Source of the DNA: Macrothele yani | Lineage: Eukaryota > Arthropoda > Arachnida > Araneae > Macrothelidae | DNA: 64,000 bases | Direction of reading: 5' to 3' | NCBI GenBank assembly: GCA_039090855.1 | Contig: CM077006.1 | Span: 50,105,336-50,169,335, forward strand | Translations under genes and position numbers: made by a program | Part shown: positions 30,879 to 42,677 of the stretch, piece after piece | Position numbering within the stretch: position 1 is the first letter of the stretch | Layout of the letters: each line of letters opens with the position of its first letter | Notes under the pieces: generated by a model | The model's database searches: none | Seen by the model: the letters and a program-made list of their open reading frames with translations, nothing else | What the model was told of the DNA's origin: nothing

Positions 30879-32099
30879 CACTGAAGAGCAACTGAATTAG
30901 AGATACCTGTCTAGTGACGTGTAGCACCACCTTTCGCCCTGATGACGGCAGTGATTCGTCTCCGCATGGACTCTACAAGACACCACAAGCGTTGGGAAGC
31001 CATACGGATCCACGACCCCTGAACAAACTCCCACAGTTCACGAAGATTTGATGTAGGGGGGTCAGAGCCTCGAACATTTCTCTCGATGGCATCCCAAATG
31101 TGCTCGATGGGACTGAGGTCAGATGACCTAGCTTGCCAAGGAAGCGAGGTCACGTCGGTGGAGTGTTCATACAACCATTCGGATACAATTCGAGAGCGAT
31201 GGAATGGGGCATTGTCTTGTTGCAGCATGAGGTCCCCAGTGGGATGTTGAAGATGCACAAACGGGAGCAAATGGTCGTCCAGGATATCCCGGTAACGTTG
31301 GCCTGTGAGGGACGATTTCACACGTACCAGGGGTCCCATTTCAGTCCACGTAAACAGTCCCCAGACGAAAATGCCACCCCCACCAGCTTGAAGAGTACCC
31401 TGCTGGCAAGAAGGATCCATCACTTCATGTGGTTTGCACTGTACTCGTATCCTGCTATCCGCATGTACCAACATGAATCTCGACTCATCAGTCCAGGCAA
31501 CATTTTTTCCACATGTCTAAGGTCCAGTGGCGATGTTCCCGTGCCCATACTAATCTTTGCACCCTGTGATGTGCCATCAGCAGCGGTACCCTCGTGGGAT
31601 GATGGCTTCTGTACCCCATAGTGAGGAGATGGTTCTGAATAGTGTGGCTGCTTACACGTTTTTGTGCACCAGCATTAAATTGCTGAGTAATTTCTTGCAC
31701 TGTGGCCCGTCTATCCGCTGTTACAACGCAAGCTAGCCGACGATGACCCCGCTCATCCACACGCTGTTGTCCACAGCAGTTGGCCCTTGCAGGGATAGTT
31801 TTACTGTATTTGATTTATTCACAGTGCACCCGTTACACAGTGGCTCGTGAAAATCCCAGTGCCTGCACGACTTCCGAGATGGAGTGACCCTTTCGTCGGG
31901 CCCCAACAATTTGCCCACGATCAAATGCGCTTAGATCCTTCGTCTTACCCATACTGCGTCCGACTCTTACTGATTCCCGTCGCATCATTCCTTATATTGT
32001 CGGATCACTGCATACGTCATGTCGTTTCCATTTACAGGGCTGCCCACAGCGCCACATTTGCATAACGACAGCTGTCTTTAATTCAATTGCTCTCCAGTG
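30879..32099 (-). mobile_element. Tc1 transposon, near full length (1221 bp)
   Basis: Terminal inverted repeats: left CACTGAAGAGCAACTGAATT, right reversed CACTGGAGAGCAATTGAATT, with TA on both sides (30877-30878, 32100-32101). One transposase relic fills the minus strand. The length and ends fit a Tc1-type cut-and-paste element. The good preservation relative to neighbours suggests a fairly recent insertion into this NUP188 intron. Confidence 0.9.
30911..31952 (-). pseudogene. Tc1 transposase, DD34E type, broken
   Basis: It starts at ATG 31952 with MGKTKDLSAFDRGQIVGARR and a helix-turn-helix (GHSISEVVQALGFSRATV). An in-frame TAA follows directly, then a second stop, and a frame change lies near 31480. 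The catalytic half (30911-31474, 187 codons) is open and keeps LMLQQDNAPFHRSRIV for the second aspartate and SSDLSPIEHIWDAIERNV for the glutamate block. The first aspartate (TDESRF-like) sits at the frameshift. The total is about 347 codons, normal for the family. The product would cut and rejoin transposon ends if repaired; as it stands it is dead. Confidence 0.9.
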
Positions 32100-32103
32100 T
32101 ATA

Positions 32104-32175
32104 AAAAGCATCATATCGCCCTGGAGCGGGAATTAAACCTGCATCTCCCGATATTCACCCAGGACAATGAAGTTC
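32104..32175 (-). mobile_element. tRNA-like fragment
   Basis: The minus strand shows GGAGATGCAGGTTTAATTCC then CGCTCCAGGGCGATATG, resembling the T-arm/B-box half of the tRNA-headed family. Only this half remains, next to the right end of the Tc1 element. Confidence 0.5.
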
Positions 32176-32612
32176 CAAGTACCTGAGTATAAAGAATCTG
32201 AACCTCTTCAGATTTCTGCCAGTGAAAGCCAATTCTGTTTCCTTGTAGCATAATTAAATAAATCACCAGTGGGTTTTCTGCAGATTACCTTCTTTGCATT
32301 TTTAGCCTTTTTAAGTATGCTTAAAATCAGGACAAACTCGGAACTAATTCCTTTTTAAGTTGATTGTTTTTAATCTATCCATCAATCATCAACTTTTAAC
32401 TAATCCAAGACAGATTTTAATATTTTTCACATTAATTTAAAATCTAGTAGCCATTAATTCAAGAACTGACTCTTCAGAGCATAGCATTAGAACTTTTCAA
32501 CAAATGAATTTACAACCAGTGGTAAGCAATTATATGGTTTTTATTATATGAAAACTTCTGATGATATAATCTCTGAATTAATCTCTGATATAATATTTTG
32601 TGCATGAAGTTT
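32176..32612. other. Intron sequence, nothing recognised
   Basis: AT-rich, with no recognisable exon, transposon end or tRNA-like box. Confidence 0.5.
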
Positions 32613-32697
32613 TGTGTGTAAGTATTTTGTTCTTTACATTTTTTAGTCAACATATGATGACTAAAGAATGTAAAGAACAAAATACTTACACACAGAA
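32613..32697. repeat. Long near-perfect palindrome, 42 bp arms
   Basis: The left arm TGTGTGTAAGTATTTTGTTC continuing TTTACATT faces its complement to 32697, with about three mismatches and almost no loop (centre CATATG near 32652). RNA from either strand would fold as a long hairpin. It could be a small foldback/MITE or a hairpin-RNA source; no target duplication was recognised. Confidence 0.85.
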
Positions 32698-32868
32698 GTA
32701 AAAACTTTCTGCAAATACTTGATTTGATTCATTCCATATATTATTTCACAGCAAAATTATTGCAAACTGCATTGATACTTCTTTGCCAAACATAGTTGAA
32801 ACTCTGCTGTTCCAGCTTCTGAAAGGTATTTCTTATACCCACCTGTTTGTCAAGCAATATTCTTTATA

Positions 32869-34190
32869 CGAGAGTTGTACTGAAAGTAATGTAAAAGTGG
32901 GCATAACTTTTTATAAACTGACAGAGGTCATTCAAATTGCATATGTTGGTAGAGTAACTCTTCCTCTATAGTAACCCTTCTTCTTCATTGCAGGTAAATA
33001 ATGGATTCCAAGCAGAAGCAACGTGCCTTCATTTTCTTGATGAAGAAAGGGTGCAGGCTGTCCAACATCCACAGAAGGCAACAAAATGTTTACGGAGATG
33101 ACAACATTGACAAGAGCAATGTGCACAGATGGATGAAGAAGTTTAAAGAAGGGGAAACCAGCATTGGAGACAATCCACGCAGTGGGAGATCATCATCTGT
33201 GACCACTGCCATGAATCATCAGCGAGTGGATGAACTTATTCGTGCAAAGAGATGAGTCACAACCCGTGAGCTTGTTGCACAACTGGACTGTGTTCAGAAT
33301 ACCATTCAGGCAACAACTGGACTGTGTTCAGAATACCATACAGAAGATGGTGGAAGACTTAAGGTATCAGAAAGTGTGTGCAAAGTTGGTACCTCAGTAG
33401 TTGACACCCCATTTGGAGGAGAGAAGGGTGGAAGTCTGCTCTTATCTCCTGGAAGCCTTTGAAGCTAATGAAGACACATTTCTTTTTTCCCCGATTTGGT
33501 GACAGGGGATGAAACGTGGGCATATTTTTATGATCCAGAGATGAAGAATCAATCCATGGAATGACGCCACACCTCTTCACCAAGGCCTAAGAAGTTCAAG
33601 ATCCAGTGATCAGCACAGAAAGTCATGGTGACTGTTTTTGGGCATGACAGTGGTGTCATTCTCCTTGATTTTCTGGAACATGGTCTTACCATGACCAGCG
33701 AGCGGTACATTGAGACACTCAAGAAGCTTAGAGAAGCCATAAGGAGAAAGAGATTGAACAAGAATCTCAAAAAGGATCCACATTCACCATAACAAATGCG
33801 AGACCACACACATCTTTGGCAACAAATCAGGCGATCAGTAAATTAGGCTGGTTGGTGGTTCTCCATCCACCATATAGCCCAGATCTGGCACCCTCAGTCT
33901 TCCACCTGTTCGGTCCAATGAAGAACAGTCTTCCGGAACCATGATTTGATGGCACAGGCGAGGCGAAAGTGGCTGTGAAAAAGTGGATACAACAGTCCAC
34001 ACCTGAATTTTTTCAAAGAGGATTTGAGAGTTGGGTTCAACGATGGCACAAATGCACTGCTTATGATGGAGTTGAGTAATACCTTTGTATAGAGAAAGAG
34101 TCACTCTACCAACATGTGCAATTTGAACGATATCTGTCAGTTAATAAAAAAGTTATGCCCACTCTTGCCTTACATTCGATACAATCCTCA
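32869..34190 (+). mobile_element. mariner transposon with about 95 bp inverted ends (1322 bp)
   Basis: The left end contains AGTGGGCATAACTTTTTATA and ACTGACAGAGG; the right end reversed contains AGTGGGCATAACTTTTTTAT and ACTGACAGATA. TA lies on both sides (32867-32868, 34191-34192). The interior is one transposase relic on the plus strand with an internal duplication. Long inverted ends are less usual for mariner, which commonly has about 30 bp. Confidence 0.85.
33001..34078 (+). pseudogene. mariner transposase, DD34D type, broken
   Basis: It starts MDSKQKQRAFIFLMKKGCRL with a helix-turn-helix (DKSNVHRWMKKFKEGE) and the PRSGRSSS linker. It breaks at TGA 33253. A 34 bp duplication (33280-33313 repeated at 33314) follows. 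Further parts are readable only in shifting frames: HLEERRVEVCSYLLEAFEA and, near the end, LVVLHPPYSPDLAPSVFHLF, which includes the last catalytic aspartate block. Eight or more lesions show it is inactive. Confidence 0.88.
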
Positions 34191-34472
34191 TATATTTTGT
34201 TTTACAAGTTTCAGTCTCCTTTGTTTGTTTGTTTTTTTTTGGGGGGGGGCTCCATTTTTCTGAAAGGCATCTTAATCGCTTGAAAAATCACCTGAAAGGA
34301 GACAGTTTTTTTTTTTTTTTTTTTTTTTGTAGTGTTGGAAATACTATTATAATAGTAAATGTAGCTGTTGCATTTCTGAGAAGAAAAGCATGGGCATCTT
34401 ATAAATATAATTGAGAAAAATCATGTGTTTTATTGAAAATTAATACCCAGACATAAAGAAATTGAGACAAAC

Positions 34473-34605
34473 CTTTCTAAGACCTGAAGCAGCAAAGTAA
34501 TGATGTGAACAAGCTGTCCCTTAGCTGTACTGTCAGTCTGAAGTAGGTTAAGCACAAGTTTTCCAACAGCCACCATTCTCTCTGTTAAACCTTGAGTTAC
34601 ACAAC
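34473..34605 (-). CDS. NUP188 exon (model exon 3, 133 nt)
   Basis: Two bases complete the glycine codon from exon 44815-44919, then CVTQGLTERMVAVGKLVLNL, LQTDSTAKGQLVHIITLLLQ and VLE follow, ending with two bases of an arginine codon. Remembered vertebrate NUP188 has VKPIIDLVHKVISTDLSIAD then LLPITSRIYMLLQRL; the V-K---D spacing and the L---I----LLQ pattern agree. The acceptor is CTTTTAG and the donor GTTTGT is weak. The exon lies 282 bp from the mariner end. Confidence 0.93.
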
Positions 34606-36820
34606 CTAAAAGAGAACAACTATTTTATAAAAATCATACATGAAATGAAAAGAAAAAAATTACATAATGACATCTCAGAAATTAAATCAATTACTTCTAC
34701 CTTAAATAACTTCTTCTGGTTAATGATATTTTTCGTTCTGTTACTTTCAAATATGTCAGCTATATGCTATTTCACATTACATGCAGAGGGCATCAAGCAT
34801 TCATGAAAATTTCATAACAGTACTTTTCAACTTGTTAAGAGTGCATGCCAAATTGAAATCATCCTGAAGGGGACAAGATATTTAAACCATATGACTTGGG
34901 AGATGCCAAACTTACATCTTAAATAAATATGTTTGTTTTGTTTTCCCCTATTTCCCCCCTGAGTCAGTGAAAATTTCTTTGCTATCGACTTATTTACAGT
35001 TCTCCTCCACTGACTTGAAAAGAGGACTCTGGATTTAATACAGCTTAAAATTTCAAGGCTATTCTGACAAGACTAATTAAAATGTATTAAAACAGATGAC
35101 AAAATTAATTTATAGCACTCAAAACAATTGATTGTATAAACAAGAAAACTTAATGAAAAATCAGCTTGAAAAAAACATTTGCCTGCAAAAATTACAACTA
35201 AACTAAATGCTAAATGTGCAAAATTCTAGAATATGCACGAAATATATTGGAAATTTATTTTTATTACCTGCAGCATAATAATATTTCTGCAATTTCTATA
35301 TCTGTTTTAATAAAGAAATTTATTTTTATTATTTTTAATTGGAAATTTATTTTTATTACCTAAGACAATAGTATGTATTTCTTCAATTTCCATATCTGTT
35401 TTTACCAAAGAACTTATCATTTAAGTAATTTAAGCCCTTTGCCACTTTAAACACTTAAAAAGTTTAATTTCACTAATAAATTGACTTGTTTCATGATTCT
35501 ACATTTCAAAATTATATAACTTATTGCCTGATGTACAATAATCTGCATGCAGTCTTCATACTTATTTTTAATAAAGAACCTACGATTTTCAGAATTTAAT
35601 CTCTTTTCCAATAATATAAGTATTAAATTAATGCTGATATTAAATTTACTTTACAGTTCTATGTTTCTTTATTATTTAATTTATTTATTCAAAACTTCTA
35701 GTGCCATTTGTTTCAAATTTGGTCTGACCACAGTTTGGAATTATCGCAACTATTTGCAGACCACGTAAATTAATGCCAATGGGAAAGATCCTACGCTACC
35801 AGCTGCAGAAACCATTTCTATAAATGTAGGAAATTTTAAATCAGATTCTAAAAATAAGAAGGTGGTGGTAATCAAAAAGGCATTTCTCTTCAAACTTCTG
35901 GAAAGAAAACTCATAAAATATTTGAAAAGGAAAGGCAAAATGCAAAATTAAAGAATGTTACAGTAGAAAAGAATTCTTACAATAAGGATAATAAAACAGC
36001 ATAAAGCATGTAAAGGAAGACTGATGAGGGTCACATAGCACAGGCTAAAAAGTAACAATTCATTAAATCAGTTTAAAAAAAATGGCACTGAAGTATCACA
36101 GGAGTTGGTTCCTTTTTCCAGAAAAGGAATAAAAGTAAACTGCTAAGGCATGTATGTAAGTTCTCAAATGGATATTGGATCTGTTCTGGAAGAAAGACAC
36201 ATTTTTTTGGGGGGGGGGGGGCATGCATGTGAGTGTGTAGCAAAATATACAAACACATGATACAGATTTCAATAAGAACTCCTATTAGTCTCAGAAAAAA
36301 GCAGCATGATATTGAGACAAAAACCTCATTTAAGATTTGCCAGTTCATACTCAGACATAAATCCAAGAATTAAACAGAAAAATATAGTATACACTGCCCT
36401 AAATATAAGTTTCTTTTGTTATCACTATTTATCAGACAATGAATAACAAGTAGTAAAAAGAGCATGGTGCATGGCTGCAACCTTACTATGCAATAAACAT
36501 AAAATTGATAGCTCGATTATATTTGAAGACTGACAGACAAAAACTGATACCTCAACTGTGTTTGAAAACAGAAGTTTTACTATGTGTATACTCAGCTTCA
36601 TTAGGACAAATGGCATGTCTGATGAAATCTTTTACAGCTGGGAACAGCATATGGCTCAAAATTCAGTAAAATAAGTGTTCGATGTGTTCTGATAACAACA
36701 GTAATGCTAACACTCTAGTCAGTTATTTTCAAATGCTTTAGAAAATAGAGTAGAAGTCATACTGTTAACATGCTGAGTAATTTCAATATATGTTAAGATG
36801 CCAGATTATTATGTACCTAA
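34606..36820. other. AT-rich intron, few features
   Basis: A two-copy direct repeat of about 115 bp (35240-35300 and 35345-35410, shared GGAAATTTATTTTTATTACC) and a G run of 13 at 36209-36221 are the only structures seen. Short frames (35547-35768, 36073-36366) look accidental. Confidence 0.55.
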
Positions 36821-37290
36821 CTAGTAGCATGCTGTTCTGCCATTGGCCTGCAGAACAGCCCAAATTCATTGGAGGCAAGGAACATACGAGATGCAGGCCT
36901 CATGCGGGAATGTTTTATCATGCAGAAATGACTGAGTAGTGTAATTGCTGCAAATTGGATGGAAGCAGAGCCTTAGAGTCAACAACCCATTCCGCCGTAA
37001 TCCTGGAGATGCTTAATAGGCTTTAAATCTAGGGACTGTGCACACCACTGAAACAAGGAAAACTCGTCTGCATGTTCCTGGAACCATTTGGTGATGATAC
37101 AAACTTTGTGAGTGGGTGCATTATCCTACTAGACGTGTACATTTGCTTGAGGATAAAGTGTAGACATGAAGGAATGAATTTGATCAGCAATGAGGTTCAG
37201 ATAAGCTGTGACATTCACATGTTTAAACTATGAAAAAGCTCTGTTAGTGTGCCCAGAGTGGCGTCTTTATTCCAGCTCACAGACTATGCT
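36820..37290 (-). pseudogene. Tc1-like transposase, C-terminal remnant (separate family)
   Basis: The minus-strand frames read VTAYLNLIADQIHSFMSTLY, DNAPTHKVCIITKWFQEHAD, EFSLFQWCAQSLDLKPIKHL and QD. This corresponds to the segment from before the second catalytic aspartate (DNAPTHK) to the PIEHLWD-like glutamate block. There, the glutamate position reads K (PIKHL), so even the active site is lost. No ends were found. Confidence 0.65.
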
Positions 37291-37386
37291 ATAATAATTA
37301 GTTTCAAGATTTATTACATAAGATACACATATGAAAAATTTCTGAATGAATTGGTAGTTAATCCACATTTGTAAAAAGAACTACAA

Positions 37387-37423
37387 GACAGCCTAGTTAT
37401 TTTGTGAAAATAACTAGGCTGTC
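37387..37423. repeat. Perfect 17 bp hairpin with 3-base loop
   Basis: GACAGCCTAGTTATTTT (37387-37403), loop GTG, and the exact complement (37407-37423). It is free-standing in a NUP188 intron with no transposon end recognised beside it. Confidence 0.92.
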
Positions 37424-38517
37424 ATAAAACAAATATATCATCATCTTAAAAACAACTGATGGAAAGCAATAATTATCAGTACCTTTCAGAGGGGAATAAA
37501 TCACCACTGAATAATTAGCAAGAGCTGAATGAAATGGCTGTTGGGGGATACTAAAAGATTCCAGGTGGATAAAAAATTGAACAATGAATTGGCAGATATA
37601 ACAACTTGGTCTACAAGTAATGATATGCTTAAGCTTTTACTGCTGAAACAATAAAATGTTATATTGAATGGGTTAGCATATCAGAAAACTATTTTCTGAA
37701 AAATGGTCTACACGTGGATCTGCCAGGGTAACATTTTGTCAAGAGTTTAAAAAACTGTTTAGCTCCATGTCAAGAAGCGCACAAAACTATAAAGAAATTG
37801 ATTTTACAAAAGTGAAGTGAGTCAATGAGACTGAACACAACTGTGCTAATTTCCAATTACAGAAGTAAAAAAAAAAAAAAAAATGACAAGAAGAATATTC
37901 CAAATTAAAGTCATTTTGCACATTTTGCACAAAATTCAGGTAGCCTTTTTCTCTAATTTTGTGGATCGAATTAGTAAATTCATTTAGAACTTTTATTATA
38001 AGAATTCGTTTATATTGAAGCAAAAAACATCTTCCTGTATACAAGTCTATATTTTCAATGTTTTTCAATATACATTTTTTTTTTCAAAAACATAGCTACT
38101 ATTTAAATTTAGGGTCAAGTAATCTTTCATTCTCATGTTACGTTAAAAAGAAATTACAATGGCAAAAGATTCTAGATATCAGACAAGACAGAACCAACTC
38201 CATCAAAAAGAAATAAAGTACCATATGTTTCTTTGAATAACAGCAAACCGTCAAATTCAGGGGAGGGGGGAGTGCTTTCTTAAACCGGCGAAGGTATGCA
38301 TAATCCACAGACTGCAAAATGCAGAAGAAATATCACAGCATCATCCATACCAGCAATATCAATCCCGAAACATAATTTCCTTCAGAAAAGTCGTGATTCA
38401 CAGGATGGCCTAGCAGTCCAAAGAAACAGGGGAAAACTACCTTCTCAGAAATTTTTTTTTTTAATTTTTTAAGTGCTGTTGTGTTACACTCAATTGAATA
38501 CAGGGCAAAAATAACAT
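37424..38517. other. Intron sequence, nothing recognised
   Basis: AT-rich, with poly(A) and poly(T) runs near 37867-37882 and 38078-38088. No exon or element end was seen. Confidence 0.5.
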
Positions 38518-38891
38518 CAGACCTGCCAACTTTCAAGAATTGAATCCGTAAAACATTTTCAGCGAACTTTTAATCGATATGTTTGATTGACAAGCATAAC
38601 AATTAAAAGCCAATTGATTGTGGGAATGATTTATCAATTTTCATCGATTTCACATCCTATATGTAGACATTTGGGCACAACTGCCTACTCAGAGCAATTA
38701 AAAAATTCAACTCATGCATAATTATCTCACTAAAACATTATCATTCAGCTACATCTACAGATAAAAATTTCATTTACAACTGTGAAATTAGTGTGATCAC
38801 AATAATTATTTACTTTAAATAACAGGTTTTGGGAATAAATTTTTGTGCCAACATGTTAGAAAACCTTTCAAAACATATGAGGCTGATATTT

Positions 38892-38931
<40 letters not shown>

Positions 38932-39205
38932 AGCACAACAAATCCTAATCGCACGGCGTTTTTACTGTGTCTTTTTCGCTATGTCTGAAGCAAAGTGTTA
39001 GGGACACAGAAGTAAGTGAAATTGTGATGAAGTAAATCAGAATATACAGGAGCGGTGGTCTTTTGGGACATTTATTCTTCCTCGAAATTCTACTAACCTA
39101 GAAAGAATAACTGAAATCTATAAAATATATCATCCGTAAAATAGCCGTAAAACGAGTAGAATTTCCAAATATTTTACGGATAAATCATAAAAGTTGGCAG
39201 GTGAG
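38518..39205. mobile_element. hAT-like MITE (688 bp) with (TC)n inside
   Basis: The ends are CAGACCTGCCAACTTT and, reversed, CTCACCTGCCAACTTTTATG, continuing into related words (TCCGTAAAA). Flanks AATAACAT (38510-38517) and GATAACAT (39206-39213, last base uncertain) give an 8 bp target duplication with one change. The interior is non-coding and includes a TC microsatellite. Confidence 0.7.
38895..38929. repeat. (TC)n microsatellite
   Basis: About 17 uninterrupted TC units inside the hAT-like MITE. Confidence 0.97.
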
Positions 39206-39650
39206 ATAACATGTTTTTTCAGCATTACCACAGTTAAATTCCTTAGTATGCAGTGCTGTGGTTAGACCTGCAGCACCCACGATTGTGTGCAACACAGCAC
39301 TTCCCACAGCATGTGACTGTCCATGAGAACAAATAAGTCTTCACTGCATCATATTTTCTGTCAAAATGCTAATAGGTACAAAAAAAAAAAAAAACTTTTC
39401 AACTGTTTGCAGACCTCTATCTTTGCACTGCATTATGTTTTCCTGTTGTTAACACATCCTTGGTAACTTTCCAAATATATGACCTCCACTGTCAATGATA
39501 ATGCAGATTTTTTTTTAAAAAGCAAAGTACTGCAAAAACTTTTTGTCTTTTTAAAGTGACGAAATATTTGGGTAGCCTAAATTCTTATAACTTTTTAACA
39601 GATAATCTGCAGATTATATGACAGAAACTATGGTACCTCAATACCATTTT

Positions 39651-42205
39651 TATACACTACTGTTTGAGAAAATTGCAACACCAAGAAAGAATCATGCTAT
39701 TCAAATAAAATTTACATCACACATTTCTCATGTTACAGGAGATAACTGGTTACATTTGTAGAGACATATAAGATTTTTTTTATTCAAAACTCAGTATCGT
39801 GTGAAGCCACCTCAAGCGACCATAATATCCTATACACTGCGTGGCACTGAATGGAAGTGAATTTTGATATTGTCCTGGGGAATAACCTGCCAGGATGCTT
39901 CTATGCGAGACTAGAGTTCATTTGTGGTGACTGGCAGAGGCGTTTGACTGGCCAGTCACTTAGTTACATCCCAAACATGTTCAATCAGGGATATATCTGG
40001 TGAACGTGTAGGCCAGGGAAGAAGCAATGTCTGCAGTGCATGGAAGAGGTCTTAAGACATTCTGGGCAACATATTGCTGAGCATTGCCCTGCTGGACTAT
40101 AGCATCAGGAGAACTTTAAAGGAAGGGTATCACCTCTGCCTCTAAAGCATCCCTGATGTATTGCTGGCTGTCAAGGGTTCCCTCCATTCATTATCAGGCA
40201 AGATCGCAAAATCAAACCAAATGACACCACAAACCATGACACTAGGCATGGTGCCAGTATGATGCAGGTGCCATTCACCATGATGTCTTTTAACACATGT
40301 GACCATCATGATGCATCAAGTTGACAAGTGGCTCGTCATAAAACACAACCTGCTGCCAATCAGCACAGCAATATCTGTGTTCAAGTCAAGACCTCATTGC
40401 AGCCTGAGGTGTCGTGGTAGAGGGTCAAAGGAATGCACAACAATGGGCTGCTAGCAACCAGTCTTCTATACACTAAATCGCTCTTACATTAATATGGCAC
40501 TAAAAAAACATGCAATAAATTTCATAAGTTTCGTAGAAGCATGTATGTACATGTTCTTCATTGTTTTAACTTTTTGCGCTTTATCACCTCTGCTACTACC
40601 TGTCCCGTTCGTCATATCTAAATTAAAATGGGGAACTGGCATTGCAAACATATTGTACTTTGAATAAACTGTACAAAAAATGCTTACCTGGAAGATGGTC
40701 GGTCAAGATGCAGTCGAATTTAAAGTTCGGTCGAGATTCAGTTGACTCAATGAGTCGTATCTGGACTGATAGTTCGAAGTTAAGAACACAAATAAAAAAT
40801 GGTGAATGGCTATGGCATGAAGTGAAGAAAATGCATTACATCAGTTAAAATGTGGCAAAGTTCATTAAAAATGTACCTTACTGTAACAAGGTCCTCAAAG
40901 TAAGAAGTCTAAGAATGAAAATTATACTCACTATGAACAATGGAAGTCACTACTGTAATGAAGCATAAAAAACACGAATGCTGAAATAAATGGAAATTAC
41001 TACTATAATGAAGCTTAAAAAACATTCCATTTGTTTAGCATTTGTGTTTTTATGCTTCTTTATAGTAGTGACTTCCATTGTTCATAGTGAGTACAATTTC
41101 CATCCCTAGACTTCTTCCTTTGAGAACCTTGTTACAGTAAGGTATGTTTTTAATGAACTTTGCCACACTTTAACTGGTGTAACACATTTTCTTCACTTCG
41201 TGCCATTCACCATTTTTCATTTGTGTTATTGACTTTGAACTGTCGGTCCAGATACAATTCACTGAGTAGCCACATCTTCACCGAACTTTAAATTCAACTG
41301 CATCTTGACAACTTTTAATTTAACTGTTTCTTGACCGACCATCTTCCATAGCCCCAACAGGGGATAAAATTCTTATTAAATGGATAATGAATGACATTGA
41401 GACAGGTAAGCATTTTTTGTACAATTTATTCAAAGTACAATATGTTTGTAATGCAAGTTCTCCATTTTAATTTAGATATGACGAACGGGATAGGTAGCAG
41501 CATAGGTGATAATGCGCAAAAAGTTAAAACAATGAAGAACATGTACATACATGCTTCTATGAAACTAATCAGTCTTCTGTTAAACAGACAACGTCGAACT
41601 GTGCTGGAGGACAAAGCCTGACCTGTGACAGTGCTCCACTATGCTGTGGATGTCACTGTGCGATTGATCACTGCCATGCAGTAGAGATGTATTATCATCC
41701 TGTGCAGTCGTGTGATTTTTCGGTCCATTTCCTGGATTTCTGTGTGTCCGAGCGACATCTGTCCACTTAAGAAACTGTTGCATCAACTGGCATTTCATCC
41801 TGTTGAAGTGGAAATTTCACAGTAGGAAAATACAGCTTCTCTCATCCCAACAGTCCTTCCTCGCTTAAAGTCCATCAGGTGTTCATAATGCGACCTTCTT
41901 TAGTGATGGGGCGTAATGAGACACAAGAAACACCCTTTCAACACAATGTTGGTTCTTCACTGATTGCGCCATCTCGTTTGAACCAGCTCTTTATACCCAA
42001 GATCGGACAGCTCAGAGGGCCCTGCTCTGAAACCGCACGAGCATTTTCACTGACATTTTAATCATTTGCATGTCCCAACCTGTAGCTAATACCAGCAGTT
42101 CTCATACATGAGACTGGCCAATGACAAAAAAAGCTGAACTTTTTAACTGGGTGGAAAATTGGGACACGCAAACGTGCGGTGAGCAAATTCAAATACAGCA
42201 TATAT
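39651..42205 (-). mobile_element. Tc1 element (second family), interrupted by palindrome
   Basis: Same family as 62681-64000: both begin CACTACTGTTTGAGAAAA or CACTGCTGTTTGAGAAAA next to TA. The minus-strand transposase is decayed; around 41580-41800 the helix-turn-helix part is partly readable (DDNTSLLHGSDQSHSDIHSI). The right end near 42202 is diverged. A 1.1 kb palindrome splits it at 40468-41569. Confidence 0.75.
40468..41569. mobile_element. 1.1 kb palindromic (foldback) insertion, 9 bp target repeat
   Basis: The left arm from about 40525 (TAAGTTTCGTAGAAGCATG) and the right arm ending at 41569 are diverged reverse complements of about 500 bp each, meeting near 41030. CAGTCTTCT occurs at 40459-40467 and again at 41570-41578, and the related Tc1 copy at 63520 has the uninterrupted site. 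A 9 bp duplication with long inverted arms is typical of Mutator-like or foldback elements. The left arm has about 57 extra outer bases not mirrored on the right. No coding sequence. Confidence 0.75.
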
Positions 42206-42677
42206 ACACTATTTAAGATTACACTAGCCATATGGAATTATTTCCTGTAAATTATGTAAGTAAATATTAAAGTGAAGCACATTATTATATTCACAATAGA
42301 AAAGTAGGGATTTAAGAACAAAATAAAATGAAATATTTTAAAAAATCAGATTTAAAACTTACATGTGAAGCTTTACTAGCTAAATCCTGAGGTGAAAAGT
42401 ATTTGTCTAGGAAAGTTTGTGAATTTAGTCAAGCAATTAGAAACTTGCAAGAATTAGAAACATATATCCACAGATTAGTTTTTAGTCATTGAAGAAGTTA
42501 ATAAAGTATTTCTCAATGTAACCTTATAATAAAATGGCTTGCAAAATTTTTTGCTTGCATTGTGAATATGGTGACATGAATCTCCATCAATGTCAAGCAA
42601 GTGGGGAGATTTTCTCTGCCGAATTCTTGTTTTTAACCCTGTTTTTGAGCCTCTCATGACACATTCTTTCCACTTAG
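42206..42677. other. Intron sequence, nothing recognised
   Basis: AT-rich until about 42590, then a short stretch that may be a diverged first unit of the following array. Confidence 0.45.

Noticed and set aside
31133..31621. 162-codon plus-strand frame across the Tc1
   Set aside because: Antisense shadow of the Tc1 transposase, whose DNAPFH and PIEHIWD motifs fix the true strand.
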